A stretch of 64,000 nucleotides of DNA. Source: Balanoglossus misakiensis (Eukaryota > Hemichordata). Where the stretch lies: contig CM082591.2 of the NCBI GenBank assembly GCA_040954595.2, positions 744,001 through 808,000 on the forward strand, given 5' to 3'. This document shows, in pieces, positions 11,955-25,600 of the stretch. The notes beneath the pieces were generated by a model. The model worked only from the letters and a program-made list of their open reading frames with translations. It did not search any database and was not told the origin of the DNA. Each line of letters begins with the position of its first letter. Position 1 is the first letter of the stretch. Both the position numbers and the translations under genes were made by a program.

Positions 11955-13928
11955 ATGCAGTTTCCAAAACTCAACAACAGATCGTTTTTTACTGCTTTCT
12001 TCTGCACACTCATCGTAGCTACAAGCTCGTTTCTAACGCTATGGTACTTCGACTACTTGACCATAGACATTTATGATGTGTCTTCATTTATGTCTATGGA
12101 GCGTTTTGGACAACGGAATAATTCCTTTCCCACCAACGTCACAGAACGGGACAACAGTACACTCTCTCTGGTGGGCGGAGATATGCTCCAAGAACCGACC
12201 AAGTCAAAACCCCATACTAACAAATCAGCCCCCTCTCACCATGTCATCAATGAGGAACGTTCATCATCTCAAACAACAACAAAAGTAAGTGTTAACAGTG
12301 TCAGACCTCAACGATACCTGTTACCAATTGAATACTTCAACAGCGGACCGAACTATCTCTATAATCTTTACAAATGTGCTATAGTTATGGCGATGTATCA
12401 GCAGAGAGCAATCGTGGAGTTACCATTTCCCAGACACTATGGACAACATAACGTTTCCATGAGACAAAAGAACCTGAGGATGTTCCATGAGACATTTGAT
12501 GTGGAAGAACTGAACCGTGTGGCCGCTACTGTCTCCTTGGAAACTTTCAAAAAACGCTGCAATAATTCAGTGGATGCTGTTCTCATGTTTCCGTACAGGA
12601 TATCAGATGCAAAACACGTTTTTGAAAACTACGAATTACATCGGGAATTGTTTGAATCGCTTCACGGAATTTCTCTTCCTAAAGGAAGTGAAGTTCCAAC
12701 TGAGACAATTTTGTATAGTGACGGTTCTGGCGCTCCAAGCAACCACATGAAATGCCTGGGTATGTTCAGTTTGCTCTCCTTCAAAAATATTAATTTACCA
12801 GATCAGAACAACATAACTGCGAGAATGGTGTCTCACTTCAAGAGGTCAAAGAAGATACGCGAAACAGCAACACAAATAATGGAAAAATTGTGTAATAAGG
12901 ACAAATTCATTGCGATACATTGGAGGAACAAATCTGGAGAAGGGTAAGTGAGAAAAAAATTCTCTGAATTACGAAATGATCGGCATGCATGATCAACATT
13001 TGTTCCCATATAGGGTTGTTTCCTGATCCAAGTGTCGATAACGATATTATTTGTCCCTTCACCAGATGCAGACCAAATCGCCCTGGTCGTTGTCATGACA
13101 GCGTCCGGGCATTCAATGAAAATGCGAAGAATATTATTCCGGATATCAAAGTGTTGATGTCCGAACACGATCTCAACTGTGCCTACGTGGCTCATGATAC
13201 ATACTCATCGGTAAGTACTGTAACATCTGGCAAATTTGACACAAATTGCCTTCAGCTCGATCAGTCGCCTTTCCCTTTTTTCAAACTTAATATACCGTTT
13301 CATTTTGATAACTCAATGGTCCATCCATCCATCCATCCTTCCACCTATCTCCCCACGTATCTATCTACCATAGAACTTAATATTTGTTTGTTTGTTTGTT
13401 TGTTTTAAGGAAATCGTAAATATTCTAAAACGAGGAGGGGTTAAAGTTTATGGCCAAGATTCCATACGAATTGACAATGAACAGATGAATATGTTTGGTG
13501 ACAGTTACTTCATGTCGCTTCTAGAACAAGAAATCTGTCTGCGTAAGTCTTGTCTAATTTAGTCACATTGGAGAAATCTTGATTGTAGGCAACTGTTGCT
13601 CCCACTGACAATCTGTGATTTTCTGTATCTCTGATGATATACATGCGAGTTGACCAATGAATGCACATGTGGGTAGATCATTGCATAACTGTTTCCCCGG
13701 AACAAATATCACCTGTGAGCGAGTGCGCAAATATTTTGCACCTGTAAGAGTGCCCTTAATATCTGACTGATAGACATCTGGTGTATTCTTTTCTCCCAAA
13801 CAGAATCAGCATTATTCCTGAAAACAACCAATTCGAATTGGTCATCATTTGTATGGGCGACAAGACAGGGAGACAACTTACCCCAACTTCCATTGGAAAA
13901 GCTGCCGAGCTGGCATCCTGTTTCCTAA
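11955..13928 (+). CDS. Type II membrane protein of the protein O-fucosyltransferase-like fold
   Basis: Four exons: 11955-12943, 13033-13210, 13410-13542, 13804-13928; 474 aa. The start is the first ATG (11955), just before a single hydrophobic anchor (about residues 10-32). A stem with several N-x-S/T sequons follows, then YFNSGPNYLYNLYKCA, the start of a GDP-sugar-binding Rossmann domain. FIAIHWRNKSGE (His322, Arg324) matches the H-x-R motif of the O-FucT superfamily, and the last exon has SALFLKTTNSNWSSFV, like the family's C-terminal donor-site motif. The second exon must begin at 13033 (AAG|TGTC); the more obvious TATAG at 13011-13013 would break the frame. It is probably an ER/Golgi enzyme acting on secreted proteins. 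The acceptor is unknown, and it is not clearly POFUT1 or POFUT2. Confidence 0.7.
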
Positions 13929-15886
13929 AGGAAAACAATTATGCCAAACGTTATTAACCTACATGTACATAGCGTGCATTCACAAAGTTTTCGAGAATTA
14001 TGGTACTGGGCGCTGTCGTGGTTTCGTCGGGATGCACAGATGTCGCCATGTCGCACACACCGCATTCACGTTTTATAGCATGTTTTTTTTTTTTTTGCAA
14101 GTAAGGCAGATGTTGCTGCCAGATATCATCGCATGTCAAATGGTATTATTTTCAGATGCTACCAATTTTTTTGTCTGCCAGCACCTGGATTTGGTAAATT
14201 CACTACTCAGCTGTTCTTTACGCAAAATTTTACCATTTTTAATTTGCAGATTTCAACCTTGCAACTGCATGTTATCCGAGTCCGAAAGAATGATTTTGCT
14301 CAATAAAAGTTTATGGCACATGTCTGTGACATGTGATCACTATCTATGGTAAGGGGTTATTTTCACAGTTGGTGTGTCTATTCTGTTGAAGTTTAGTTCA
14401 GGTACACGTCAGGATTCACCCTGTGTCTCAGAATTGGACATGGTATTTGTCTGGTATTTTTATATCACTTTAGTGTCATGTAACAAGGTATATCATTCTG
14501 CATATACTAAATCACAAAGTTTAGGACCACTCGCAAAAAGATGCAGTAAAAAGGCAATTAATTAAAACAATTTAGTCTGATATCAAAGCAATGTATTAAG
14601 TATTCTTGTAGAAGGTATCCCGATGAATGAAACTTTTTCCTAAAGGACACTGTTTATTTCAGATGTCTGATTACAATACATGTATGGTAAATTGATAACA
14701 ATACTACATAACATATACTTTACTGGTAAATAAAAATACTGGTAAATAAAAAAACAAACGACAAAAAAAAACAAAAAACATTTTATACCCTTCACAACCA
14801 CTGAATTACACCCATTTAAGGACTTAAAGTTCAGTTAGGAACCACTGAAACAGAAATTACTACAATACCCAACCATTTAAAAACATAAATAGCAAAAAAA
14901 AAAACGGACAGACAAAAAATGTTGCAAATGTAGTAAGTGTTGTTAACACTCTGTCTTCAATACTACTCTACCTTTGTCAAAAATTGCTCGCAAAAAGTTT
15001 AGTTAGAATGATTTTAGATCCCAACTTGTTTTAAAACATGTGAATTAATAATCTTAATTGATTGTTTCCTGAAAGACAAAAATACGCCATCCTCTTTGCA
15101 ATATATTAAATGGACATGTCTGTGATATGACGACAGTTCTATTAAAAAGAACTTGTTTTCCACATAATCATTGATGACAAATCAATCCAATGTTACCCTA
15201 CTACAAAGCTGCCCCATTTGAAAAACAAAACAAAACTATGTGGTAAAAAGCTTAAAGGGATTATCAAAACAATCTACAAAAGATGCAAAAGAGCGAATGT
15301 ACGTACATACAATAATTTAAAATGCATCAAAGACTTGGAAAACATTTTAAAAGCTTCCTGTATTTGTGTAACAAAGGAGAAGACATAGACAACAGCTGTG
15401 ATGAAGCTCAACAATGTAACTGTCATGACCTTGTGGTACATCTGTGAGCTGAATAACCTGGTGATCTTTTTGCATACAATATCATCACATATACTAGTAC
15501 TGTCATAAGATGGTCGTTCTGTACATTTTTGGATTTGGGTTGGAAATAATATCCATGGGGAAGAGGGCTGCAAGTACATGTATATGTCAAAGTGTAAGAC
15601 ACCTTCGTTTGTGGGCGTGGGCAAGGTTTGAGGTCGTGTGCAATTAGTTGTGGTTGTCATACACAGTAAGAAAACCATTCACAGATGTATTCCACTGAGG
15701 TTGGTCTGTTAATCTGGCACAATTTACTAGTGAAGCCAGTTTCAGTGTACAAGAAGTTAGACAGCACTGAAGAGAATCTTCCGAGTCCCAATCCTCACAT
15801 ATTGCAAAGTAGACTGACCCAACCTTTGTTACATTGGTCCAAACCACTGAATTGTAGGTGTTGACCTGCACCTACAAGAGGATGGG
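13929..15886. other. Intergenic region between convergent genes
   Basis: This is the shared 3' side of the plus-strand O-fucosyltransferase-like gene and the minus-strand BAX-like gene. AATAAA at 14302-14307 is a plausible polyadenylation signal for the former. The remainder is A/T-rich, and I see no further exons with matching splice phases. Confidence 0.5.
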
Positions 15887-17313
15887 CTATTGCCACCTCA
15901 TCCTGAAAATTGCAGCAATAAGACAAGACACAGACAGAGCACATAAACCATAGAACTGCCAAGCTGGTGATCCTAGATACTCCACAATGGCTCCCTGCAA
16001 AACAAGACAAATTGAATGTTGTCACTCATATTTCATCAACATTACAATTTTCTACTTGCCTGTCTCAGTGATACAGAGATTTTATCCCATCACAATTGAC
16101 AATATAGTTGCAATCTTTATTGCAAAGAGCGCCAGAGTGGAGCTCCCTCTTGTGACAATAATGGAAGTTAAATGAAAAGGCCAACACATGAGGGCGCACA
16201 TCATGACTGCCTCAGCAAAGCTTGACCAATCCTCTTACCCATCCTCCTCTGCTGATAATCCAAGCTGCAAACACTTCAACCAAGAACTTCACAATCTCCT
16301 TAATGAGTCGTCGGACCCAGGCAGGTAGGTACTCAGCCATTACATTGTCAACCGCCTGAAAAGGGGATAACAACTCTCTGAAATGAATATTTCACATGAA
16401 TATCTCAAACCCAGGATCCTCCCATCATCATTAAATGTGAGTCCACTGGACTATGATGCCCTCTATTCAAAATTAAAACCTATGGTCGACTTTAAGGTGT
16501 AAATGGTGATGATATGCATGTTGTATAAGAGAATACGCACCCTGGCTGCCATTCTGTATGCAAAGTAGAAAAGGGCAACGATTCGTCCCCAGTTGATGAT
16601 GCCATCATCGAAGATCACCCTGGCAACAGCAATGACAGCATCTACTGTGGTGTTGGTGGGTACTCTTTCAATCATTCTGTGAACACAGAAGGACATACAT
16701 GTAAGAAACGAAACATGGAAATCACATAGAAATAAACCTTGTAACAGCCTTTAAAGGAAAAGGAAAGCCTTGTGATTACAAGGGAGTGAAAATTGTTAGA
16801 GTGAAAAATATGTGTTCTAAGACTCTTCCTGTTACCTTTGCAGCTCATAATCTTGGTCCATTTCATCAGCAATCACTCTGAGAGTTGCTCCTACTTGCTG
16901 CCAATTCTCAATCATAGCCATCTCCCCAGCACCTCCACCATTATCATCATTCTCTTGTAATTCTTCCCTTCGTGGCGCATTGCCGATTCCGTCGCGGTTG
17001 AATCGCTCCACAATAAAATCCAAGAGAAGACGACTCGCCTGTGCCCCGATATCATCTTCCTGACTTTGTTGTCTGTCAATGCCTCCAAAAGCTCCTGCAG
17101 TAAGAATATACATACAAGATTGACCCTTTCACCCCTATTTCTCTCTACACAAATGTAGAGGTCCCACTTTACCATAGAAAACTATGTATTTGGACCAAAC
17201 CATGGTGGTAGAAGGGTTAAGCTAGCCACAATTCAAGCAGCCATCTGATCACACACACACACATTACCTTCCTCTGCATTAGGAGGATCATCTGATGGAC
17301 CACCTTCTGCCAT
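15887..17313 (-). CDS. bax: BAX-like pro-apoptotic Bcl-2 family protein
   Basis: Five coding exons on the minus strand: 17313-17268, 17094-16836, 16676-16541, 16355-16239, 15994-15887; 221 aa, all junctions in phase. Motifs in order: BH3 (LRVIADEMD, 87-95, then DYELQRMI as in BAX); BH1 (DGIINWGRIVALFYFAYR, 126-143, with the groove Arg at 133); BH2 (AWIISRGGW, 178-186, then AIVEYLGSPAWQ); and a hydrophobic tail helix (about 199-216) before a basic end, as expected for outer mitochondrial membrane insertion. Known role of the family: it oligomerises in the outer mitochondrial membrane and releases cytochrome c. The BH1 and BH2 wording is closer to BAX than to BAK or BOK. Oddity: the BH3 Gly of the usual G-D pair is Ala91. 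An Asp/Asn/Gly-rich acidic loop (about 60-80) lies between helix 1 and BH3. Confidence 0.9.
17120..17221 (+). repeat. MITE-like element in the BAX-like gene intron
   Basis: Ends ACCCTTTCACCCC and GTGGTAGAAGGGTTAA are near-inverted repeats. The interior CCCACTTTACCATAGAAAAC and GGACCAAACCATGGTGG is shared with copies at 49,029-49,114 and 52,983-53,073. Non-autonomous transposon-like, no coding capacity. Confidence 0.6.
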
Positions 17314-17749
17314 TGTCTGAAAAGCATAGTCACAATTATGAAACAAAGTATTTTTTTACAATACGAAATATCTTTCCACAAAATACTATTATCAATATTG
17401 CACTTGTATATAATCAGATCATCACTGAGACAGCACAAACACAAATAATACAACAATACGTGTACGTTAGTCAGTTTCATTCATTCATTGCAGACAAAGG
17501 TCAATTAAAAATTCTTGGTGAAAGAATAAATAAATACCTGTTCAAACTTATTTAAATCGACAAACGCACCTTGTGCTGAGAGACTGTATATCTAGGACGG
17601 ATCTACGATTGAAATACAGAACTTTCTTTTTCAAATATGCACTTTCTCCCAGTAATTCTTTAAGGAATACAGTAGTGATGCTGTAACACGCGTTCGTATG
17701 GTGTTATTATTCTCGAAACCGGATGTTTCTATGACGAAAAATTACTCAC

Positions 17750-17900
17750 CGATTGCCTGAGCTGCGCTATCTGACAGCTGACTGCATGAACGATGATGTA
17801 AACACCTGATATTCGGAGAAACGGGCGTTAAACTTTCCGCATAACTGACTCGATTTTCGTTGTTGGCTGACCCCGGTTCAAAGGTCACGTACAGCGCCCT
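17750..17900 (-). other. Probable 5' UTR exon of the BAX-like gene
   Basis: The first coding exon begins only three bases after a splice acceptor (CAG|ACAATG, exon start 17316), so an upstream non-coding exon is required. A strong donor on the minus strand (CAATCG|GTGAGTAAT) sets its 3' end at 17750. The 5' end near 17,900 is a guess. Confidence 0.5.
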
Positions 17901-19690
17901 CTATAGATAACGTACCGTAATCTACGTTTATCTGCATTGAACTCTGACCTCCGTTACGTTGCCCGCTGACTCTAAACTGACTGCTAGACACGCTAAAACT
18001 ATCTAGAAAACCGAATAAAACACAGGATGTAGACCTTGTGGTTGTAATATTCCCCAGGGATACGTAAAATTGCGAAATATCACTGGATATGTTTTGAAAT
18101 GTGGGTGAAATGTAGTCGTTTGTTCAGTCTATGCACTGTTCATGTTAGGTGGACGACATCGCAGCATTGCCTACAACGCACGCATAACAAGCTATAAAAA
18201 AAATAACAAGCTATAAAAAAACCTTCTGACGCGAGTTGTACCCTAGTCCTTAAGATGAAGATGTCAGAATCACAATATTTGGCTAAAATACCATGGTTAC
18301 CGTGCATTTTGCTAATCACGGTTTACCTTTCAACAGCACAGCGCCACCAGCGGTATGGGCACTGGTACCATGACAACCTCTCCAGCCAATCTCCAGCCTA
18401 TGTCATATGCGATCTGTTCCTGCTTCATAATCATTTTTCCACCAACAATGAATGATCAGAGACGACGATTTGAGGTTTAGGATCACCATAACCTTACGTG
18501 TAACAATTGTTTCCCAATCGATTAAAGAAAGAAACAAAGAAAGCAGATAGAAACTAATAAATAACATAGCATGAACCGTAAATTGGTATTTTAATAGATA
18601 AGTATTTAAAGTTTTGCAATGAATTTTCCTGGAATTCTGCGGAAAAGCCACGTAAGCTTATATGTCCATCCACAAATAGGCTTATTCTGTTGTTGATAAA
18701 GTCTCTCTCACTAGGCCCTCCCTACTAACCTTTGCGCGCGTGCGTGTGTGAAGAAGACTTAAAAGTTAAGTCATAAGCAACTTAGGCGCCTATGACATGA
18801 CATTCTACTTTTCTTGTGTCACCGTCAGACGAGTACTTAACTTTTCTACGAGATCTTAAGTCATAACTACGTCACAGTCTGAGCTGCCTGCCAGGCGATC
18901 GATCGTCGACTGCAAAGAAACTAGGCCTAAAAACAGCACTGTCTACAAAGCAATAAAAAGACCGTAGGCTTAAAAAAAAACCTATTGTCAAGCAGGCACA
19001 CCACCAACGCGTGACCTTCAACTTATTCATGAAGCTACCCTGTTTGTAATACAAAATGTATTAAGTTTTTCCGACCTTACCTAGGTCATTTAAGGTACAC
19101 ATAGCGGAAGTTAGCTGGGACACATTACAGAATATATGACATGTCTTTTGGAGAACGAATAAATCATCGGATGATATTAGCCAGACATTTTGCATGTCAG
19201 CAGTACAAATGAGTGTCTATTAGTATAACTTCTCGTAAAACGAACAAAGCGGTTTCTACGAAACAAATGCATGGTACTCTCGAAATACTTACTCTCCGTT
19301 CATCCCTGGTATAATAATGGAGTGGTCCAAGGCACTTCCGGCATTAAGTCTGGTATCAGATCATGTGAATGTTGTTTTAAGTGTTCGTCGTAAATGCTTG
19401 GAAACAGTGCGTTCGTCGATCGCAAACACTTGTTCTGGAATTAAACAGCAAAATTGGATTGTTACCATAGATTGGTGAAACAAGACTGTAATTATAAGTT
19501 GTCTAAAAGCATCTGCGAAGGAATCGATTGGATCAGCGGAGAAAGAGAAATCGACATATCGTGATACTATAAACTGTTTTAACTACAACAACATGTATAT
19601 TTCTCGGTTGTGTTCACTGGTAAACTTTTGTGTTTGATATTGGAAGCCGCGTTTTATTTGTCGTTTAGGTCTCATCGTCGACTTTAAGAG
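17901..19690. other. Intergenic region between divergently transcribed BAX-like and nuclear receptor genes
   Basis: Both genes read away from this 1.8 kb interval, so it should contain both promoters and the receptor's 5' UTR. One frame at 18255-18455 looks weakly like a small secreted peptide but has no supporting context. No RNA gene seen. Confidence 0.45.
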
Positions 19691-22600
19691 ATGGTGGATA
19701 TACCTAGTGGCCGGGGAAAACCCAGCAAATTGGAAGATTCAGGTAGGTCTGTCCGTCTGTACTTGGTAAAAAAACGACGGGTACGTGCAGACACACGAAT
19801 AAAGGCAGCGTACTTTTCTTCGTTCAAAGACCCATCGACCTAGTTAATTACAGTGAATTCGCTCCATGCATCGTGTTTTTCGTGGTAGGAAAAGTAGACA
19901 TTTGACTTTTAAGTTAATAGAAAAGCCGAAATTTCGCGGTACACGTTGCAAAGTGGAGTGAAGTGACCTTGTAATCCGAGAATTTAGATTTATATAGTCG
20001 GAACTAGGTCATTGGGAGACGCGGTCAGTTGCAATATTTGTACTTCTAGCTTCAGAGGTGTTCCCTCAAAAGTTTCAAGGTCGTTTGACGCCTTGGAAAC
20101 TTTGCTGGGGCCAAACTGAACCAAATAGGGTCCGCTTAAAAGTTGAGACGCACCAAAACGGCTCTACAGTTAGACTTAAATGTCCCAGGCCCCCCAGACC
20201 ATGACAAACAGACCGAACCAAAACCTGAAAGACGCACTGACCTTCGATATTTGCTATGCGCGCATAAAGATAAAGTGGCCCAGGTAAAATAAATTTCTTC
20301 TGCGTCTTGCAAGGGGTTGGGATCGAATATATATCAATTATAAGGCGCATATTCAAAGTAAGTTTTGATACGTTTTCATGATTTCCGAGCCAGAATATAA
20401 ATGACACATATATTGTTGCAAGGAAATAACTTGCACAAGAACTTTGGGGAAGATAATACATCTGGTTTTGAAGTGAAACTGATTAGTATTGTTTGTTTGT
20501 GTAGGACCTAAACCTGGTCATCCTAGGGGGTCAAATCACATTTAAATATTTGCATGATGGGTAATAATTAAAGAAAGTTTGTTCTCACTGTAGTAAAAGT
20601 TTTCAAGAGATGTTATATATCTCCTGCGACCTATTCTTGAATTTTATCTTGTGTAGAAGTTCTGTTTTTTGTAAATAGCATATAGAACTCAGCTTTTTCA
20701 AGTTTTAATGTTTTTCTCTGCTATTAGAATATCAGTACACGTATCTCCAATATCAAATGCCACTTTCATAAACCTTACATCCTGGCATTTTGTTTGTATG
20801 ATACCAGGATGTCAGAGGTCATGAAAATGGCCGACCTCAATCTGCCATCTTGATTGAAATTATGTCAACCATTTAAGGTTGTGAGAATTTAGGGACAATT
20901 TATGAATTAACAAAAACAAGCCAATATGGTTCTGGTGAAGGGTTGGGGTTAGGGCTGTGGAGCAAATGACCACTAACCCCAACTCCAACCCTAACCTGTC
21001 AACAAACAAACAAACAAATGTGACCATATTAGTAAGCAAACACACACACACACACACACTACAAACAAGGAGGAAGAGCACCCTGTACAGTAAAGAACTT
21101 TTGCATATCTTCATGATTTAACACTCAAACAAAAAAGTAGATCACATAAAGGTGCTTACCGATCAAGATGCGAGAATCAGTTGCCTCTGGAGCACTGCTG
21201 GAAACATACAAGTAAATAATTGAAGCAATAAATAATTAATTGGTTGCAACCACAATAATGGCCACCTTCAGCAAACTACACAAGTGAGGCATACTCGCAT
21301 CTAATTCTGTGTCCATAGTGTATTGATTGCATCAACTTGGCTGACATAAAACGTCAACATGCACGAATTTGCATCTGCCCAGATTTTGAACTAGACATGT
21401 GTATGACGCAGGCTGAAAGGAGTTTGACGCTTTTTTTTTTAATGAATGCATCAAAAATACGCACTCAAAAAAATGTAGCGGTGACCTCTGATTTTACATC
21501 TGCCCTGAACCCCCTTCCTACCAGGACCAAACTAAGTCGCTACTAGGCCAACACAGTGTGTCCAAATTGGTTATTTTACACCGGCCAAGGCCCAGCACAG
21601 GTGCTACACTCCCATAAACTGTCCAGTCTGAATCCCCCTTTAGAGTCACTATTGTGGCATGTTTTTAAATGCAACTTCAAGCAGCTCATTGGGTTTGTTC
21701 TCTGTTGACCTGTTCTGGAACATAAAAGTTCTACATGAATACACCTCAGGTCATCTTTAAATAGGCCTTACCCTGTTATTTTTGTTTAGAGATAAATAGG
21801 TATCTGACCTGGTTTGAAAGTGGAACACGGTTCTCTGGGTAACAACGTCCCACATTCAAAATAAAAAGTACTGGTATAGCTACTTCTTTCTGTTTTTTTA
21901 TGTTTTGTGTTGACACCTACTTCATTTGAATTCCAGAATGTTATGTTTTAATATTGTGGACAATTGAATGGGACAAGTACATGTACTATAGTTCATCACA
22001 GCCAGTGCAGATATGTATCAACACCCTAGCTGAGCAATCAATCATTCCTTCAGAACAACTCAAAATTGGTTTTCGTACATGTACCTGAAACAAACATATA
22101 GAGATTGAAAGTTAGAGCCACTGTATAGCCAAATGAAATGTTGTTTTAGTGCAAAATATTACAAAAGTGCAGTCTCATGGTTCGTGAAACCTTTTCATTC
22201 AATTCTTGCATTCAGCATTCAATGTCATGACCCATATGCATGCATTATAAGCAGCTGCACATGTATGTAGATTAATTTATTTCAACAATGCCAGCTGTAC
22301 ATTGTGTTGAATTAACCACTGGTGTGCATTGACCTAAAACTCTTCAAGTTTATTATGAAAAAAAACAATAAAATGGTCCATACGCAAAGATTGCAAAATT
22401 GGTTTATTATGACACGTCAATACGTACTAACTGTATCAGGTTTTCATGTCGGTGACCATGCATCTATGATTTTGCTTTATATAGTACACTACAGGCAAAG
22501 TCATGATGGAGGTTTATTGGTTCAATTTGAGTCAATGGCCTTTGTATGAGGTGCCCCAGATACTTGCCTCTTGTATCGGGTCATTATAGCTTCCGGAACA

Positions 22601-25600
22601 TGAAACCGTACATGTAGCAAATGAAGATCATGATGAACGTGGAACTGTGATGTTTATAAATATTTTTAGAAGCCAGCTTGATATTGAAAAGTTTGCTGTA
22701 AACATTGAGAGCTTAACTGATTCACAATAGGGGTTGTGTATTACCCTTTATGGGTCTAGAAAGCCATCAAAACCACATAGATGAATGATGTATCGAACCC
22801 AAAACATCTGATCAAGTTACCACAAGTCTCTCAGATTATCAGTGAGTGAGCTTTTTTGGCCTCTAACGACACACCAGAACTATAACAATCTCCAGGTCAG
22901 CCTTTTGTTAGCGCCGCAGTTTAGCACCACCTTATTGTCACATCTTATTAGCATAAAGGTACTGCATATACAGAAGCACACAAACAACCATTTGGAATGC
23001 TATTTCGTTTCACCATGAATCGCCAAATCAAGTTTGGCAAATAAGCTTGAATAAAATACTAATATAACCATATTGTACCACTCTGGTAATATATATATAT
23101 TATCCTGTTTAGCCTTAGACCTGCCTAAACTGACCTTTGATCCAGTTTGTAGTTTTCTGTCTTTTCTGTCAAATGGTAGTCTAGTAGTGTGTCAGAGATT
23201 CATGACAATTAGACCATAAAGCTGTACAGCATCTTTTGATTGATGGTTCTCGTGATGACATTAAATATTCAGTGTGCAGCCACTGTGGCCGTAATAAAAC
23301 ATGATACTTTTTCTTTCTGTGCTACGATCTTCTTGGCTGTGAAAAGCTGTTTGCAGTAATTGTGCTAAATGCAGGTTGATTAATGGTTTATCTTGACAGA
23401 AATGACTTGCACGGATGTTCTTGCGACTATCTAATAGGCTGAAGAAGTCCACAAGAAGCCCAGGGGTGTAATACATTATTACAGATACTCCATATAACAT
23501 GTGCAAAATTGAACATTGTTTGCCAGTAGCAACACTATATGTACACCACTGATACTCTATGATAAATTGAATAAAAATATGGATATAATTTGATCAATTT
23601 CTGGACGTAAACTGATTGTCAATGTCACTGATTCATGGGAAGGTAGGTTATTTTGTGGAGATGTACCAGATACACTGTGGATCAATGTCTGAACCAGTTA
23701 CATTTAGGTCAATACATTATAAACCCTGTAGCACACAAAAACCTAATATGCCATCCACTTACTGATCAACTTGGAACTTCTATAACTTCTCAGGCAACTC
23801 CTACAAATTATATTCAACCCTCACACACTTGATACATGCACCGGTATATATAAGTAGAATCCCTTTATAAAGAAGAGTTGGGCATTTCCAAAATGCTTAA
23901 TTTGTTCTCGGGGTTCAAGTAGAAAACTTCCAGAAACCACAAAAATAATGCACTAGGTTGATCATAATGGATGTTTCTTGTTTCTCCTACATGAGAAAGG
24001 ATCAAGAGTTATTAAAGACTTTCTAGGCTAGCATCTGTCTTTCTTGAGAGCTGCTTGATTCTGCATTCACTCTTTCATATAATATGCCTCTGTTCATTCC
24101 ACAAATCCAACCTGCAGACACAAATTGACAAGGACGCACATAAAGTTTCCCTGAGTAAGAATATTGGCTCGGATTTGTGAGAAGTATTAGAAATGCAATT
24201 TCCATAAATCACCAGTTTTAGAATGCCAGCTCCTGCAAGCAGAGATGGAGCACACAGACCATGTATCTATTGTCTGCATCATACAGTACCTATGTATAAT
24301 AAATTATCTGTCAGCCGATTTTTATTTCACACAGCGTAACCTTTACTGTGAGATAATGTGATTTATCTTTCATGTATTTGGTTGTGATAGTCTTATCATT
24401 ATAGATCTAATGTTTCCACAGTGTTTTGGCCCAGGTAGACTACCAGCAACTCCCGAAGCCTTAATTTATGTTATCTGCATGCAGGTCTGTTCCTTTGCTG
24501 TCACATATATACTAGTAAGAAGAAATATGATGGCTTACTTTGCTTTGTTGATTCGATCAAGGCACTTACTGCTAGGTTACGCGTACTGTATGCACAGGGA
24601 TCATGCAGGAATCCATCAGCACAGCAGTTCTGATCTGTGTCGTGACTTGAGTTCTCTTGTGATGTAAATTGATAGATCTAAAAAAAAAAATGCATGTAAT
24701 AGGTATCTGTCATAGATATTCATAGTATACATGTATACTGGTATGTATGATGTTTGGTCAAAAATAGGTCATGCAGGCTTTTATGTTATTTGTATAATGA
24801 TATTTATGTTGGTGATCACAAATGCTCTTTGACAAAAAATACTGTAGATCTAATTACCGTTAAAATAACCTTTTTGATCTCAAAAACTGGAGTTCCAGTT
24901 ATGTGAATTGCTTTGCCATAGCTTTCATGATCAGCTAGATTTCGTTTGGGTGGGACAACGCAACCAACGTTATTTAAATTACAGTCATTTAATTCAATTT
25001 ATGTTGCCTTGCTCAAGGGCAAAACATCATGGTTATGTACTATGCCCATATTGCAAAATGACTACCCTAGATAATGGTCCCTAGTATGTCTTTCAGTTGA
25101 CCACCCGTGACAAGCCAATGTGTTTCTTATTGTTCACCATTATGGTATATGAAGGTATGCCAAACAGGGTCTGTGTTACACCCGGACACCTTTTTAAATT
25201 TTCATAACATATTTTTAAAGCTCTGTAATTTTTCGCTATGTTTTGTGTATTTACTACAGTTTACTGTTCAAATTCCTGAATCATGATGAAATATGCCACC
25301 ACAACCAAAATACTTCCTCCTAATAGAAATTTATGACTCAACTTTGCGTGTGTTGAATTTGAAATTAGTTTCAGGTACATCTGAATTACATTCAAGTGTT
25401 GTAATCACATTACATCCAACTCATACATCCATTTCATCATATACATGTACAAACCGAGATGACAGACTTGGACTCCCCATTTACCAGGCCTCATGATGTA
25501 ATATTTTTATCATTGGAAAATAAATTTGTCATGCGCATTGTGTATCGACTGTCATTGTCAGTATGAACAGTGTGCACATACCTCTGTCACCTAACAGTAT

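Noticed and set aside
13013-13032. Second exon of the O-fucosyltransferase-like gene starting at TATAG/GGTTG
   Set aside because: It shifts the frame and gives an immediate stop; the acceptor at 13031-13032 (AAG|T) restores the frame without a frameshift.
13849-14352. 167-codon frame overlapping the last O-fucosyltransferase-like exon
   Set aside because: Shifted frame over the real exon and its 3' UTR; runs through a poly-T tract.
18255-18455. 66-codon frame with a signal-peptide-like hydrophobic stretch
   Set aside because: Short, isolated, no family resemblance, no splice or polyadenylation context; chance is the simpler explanation.
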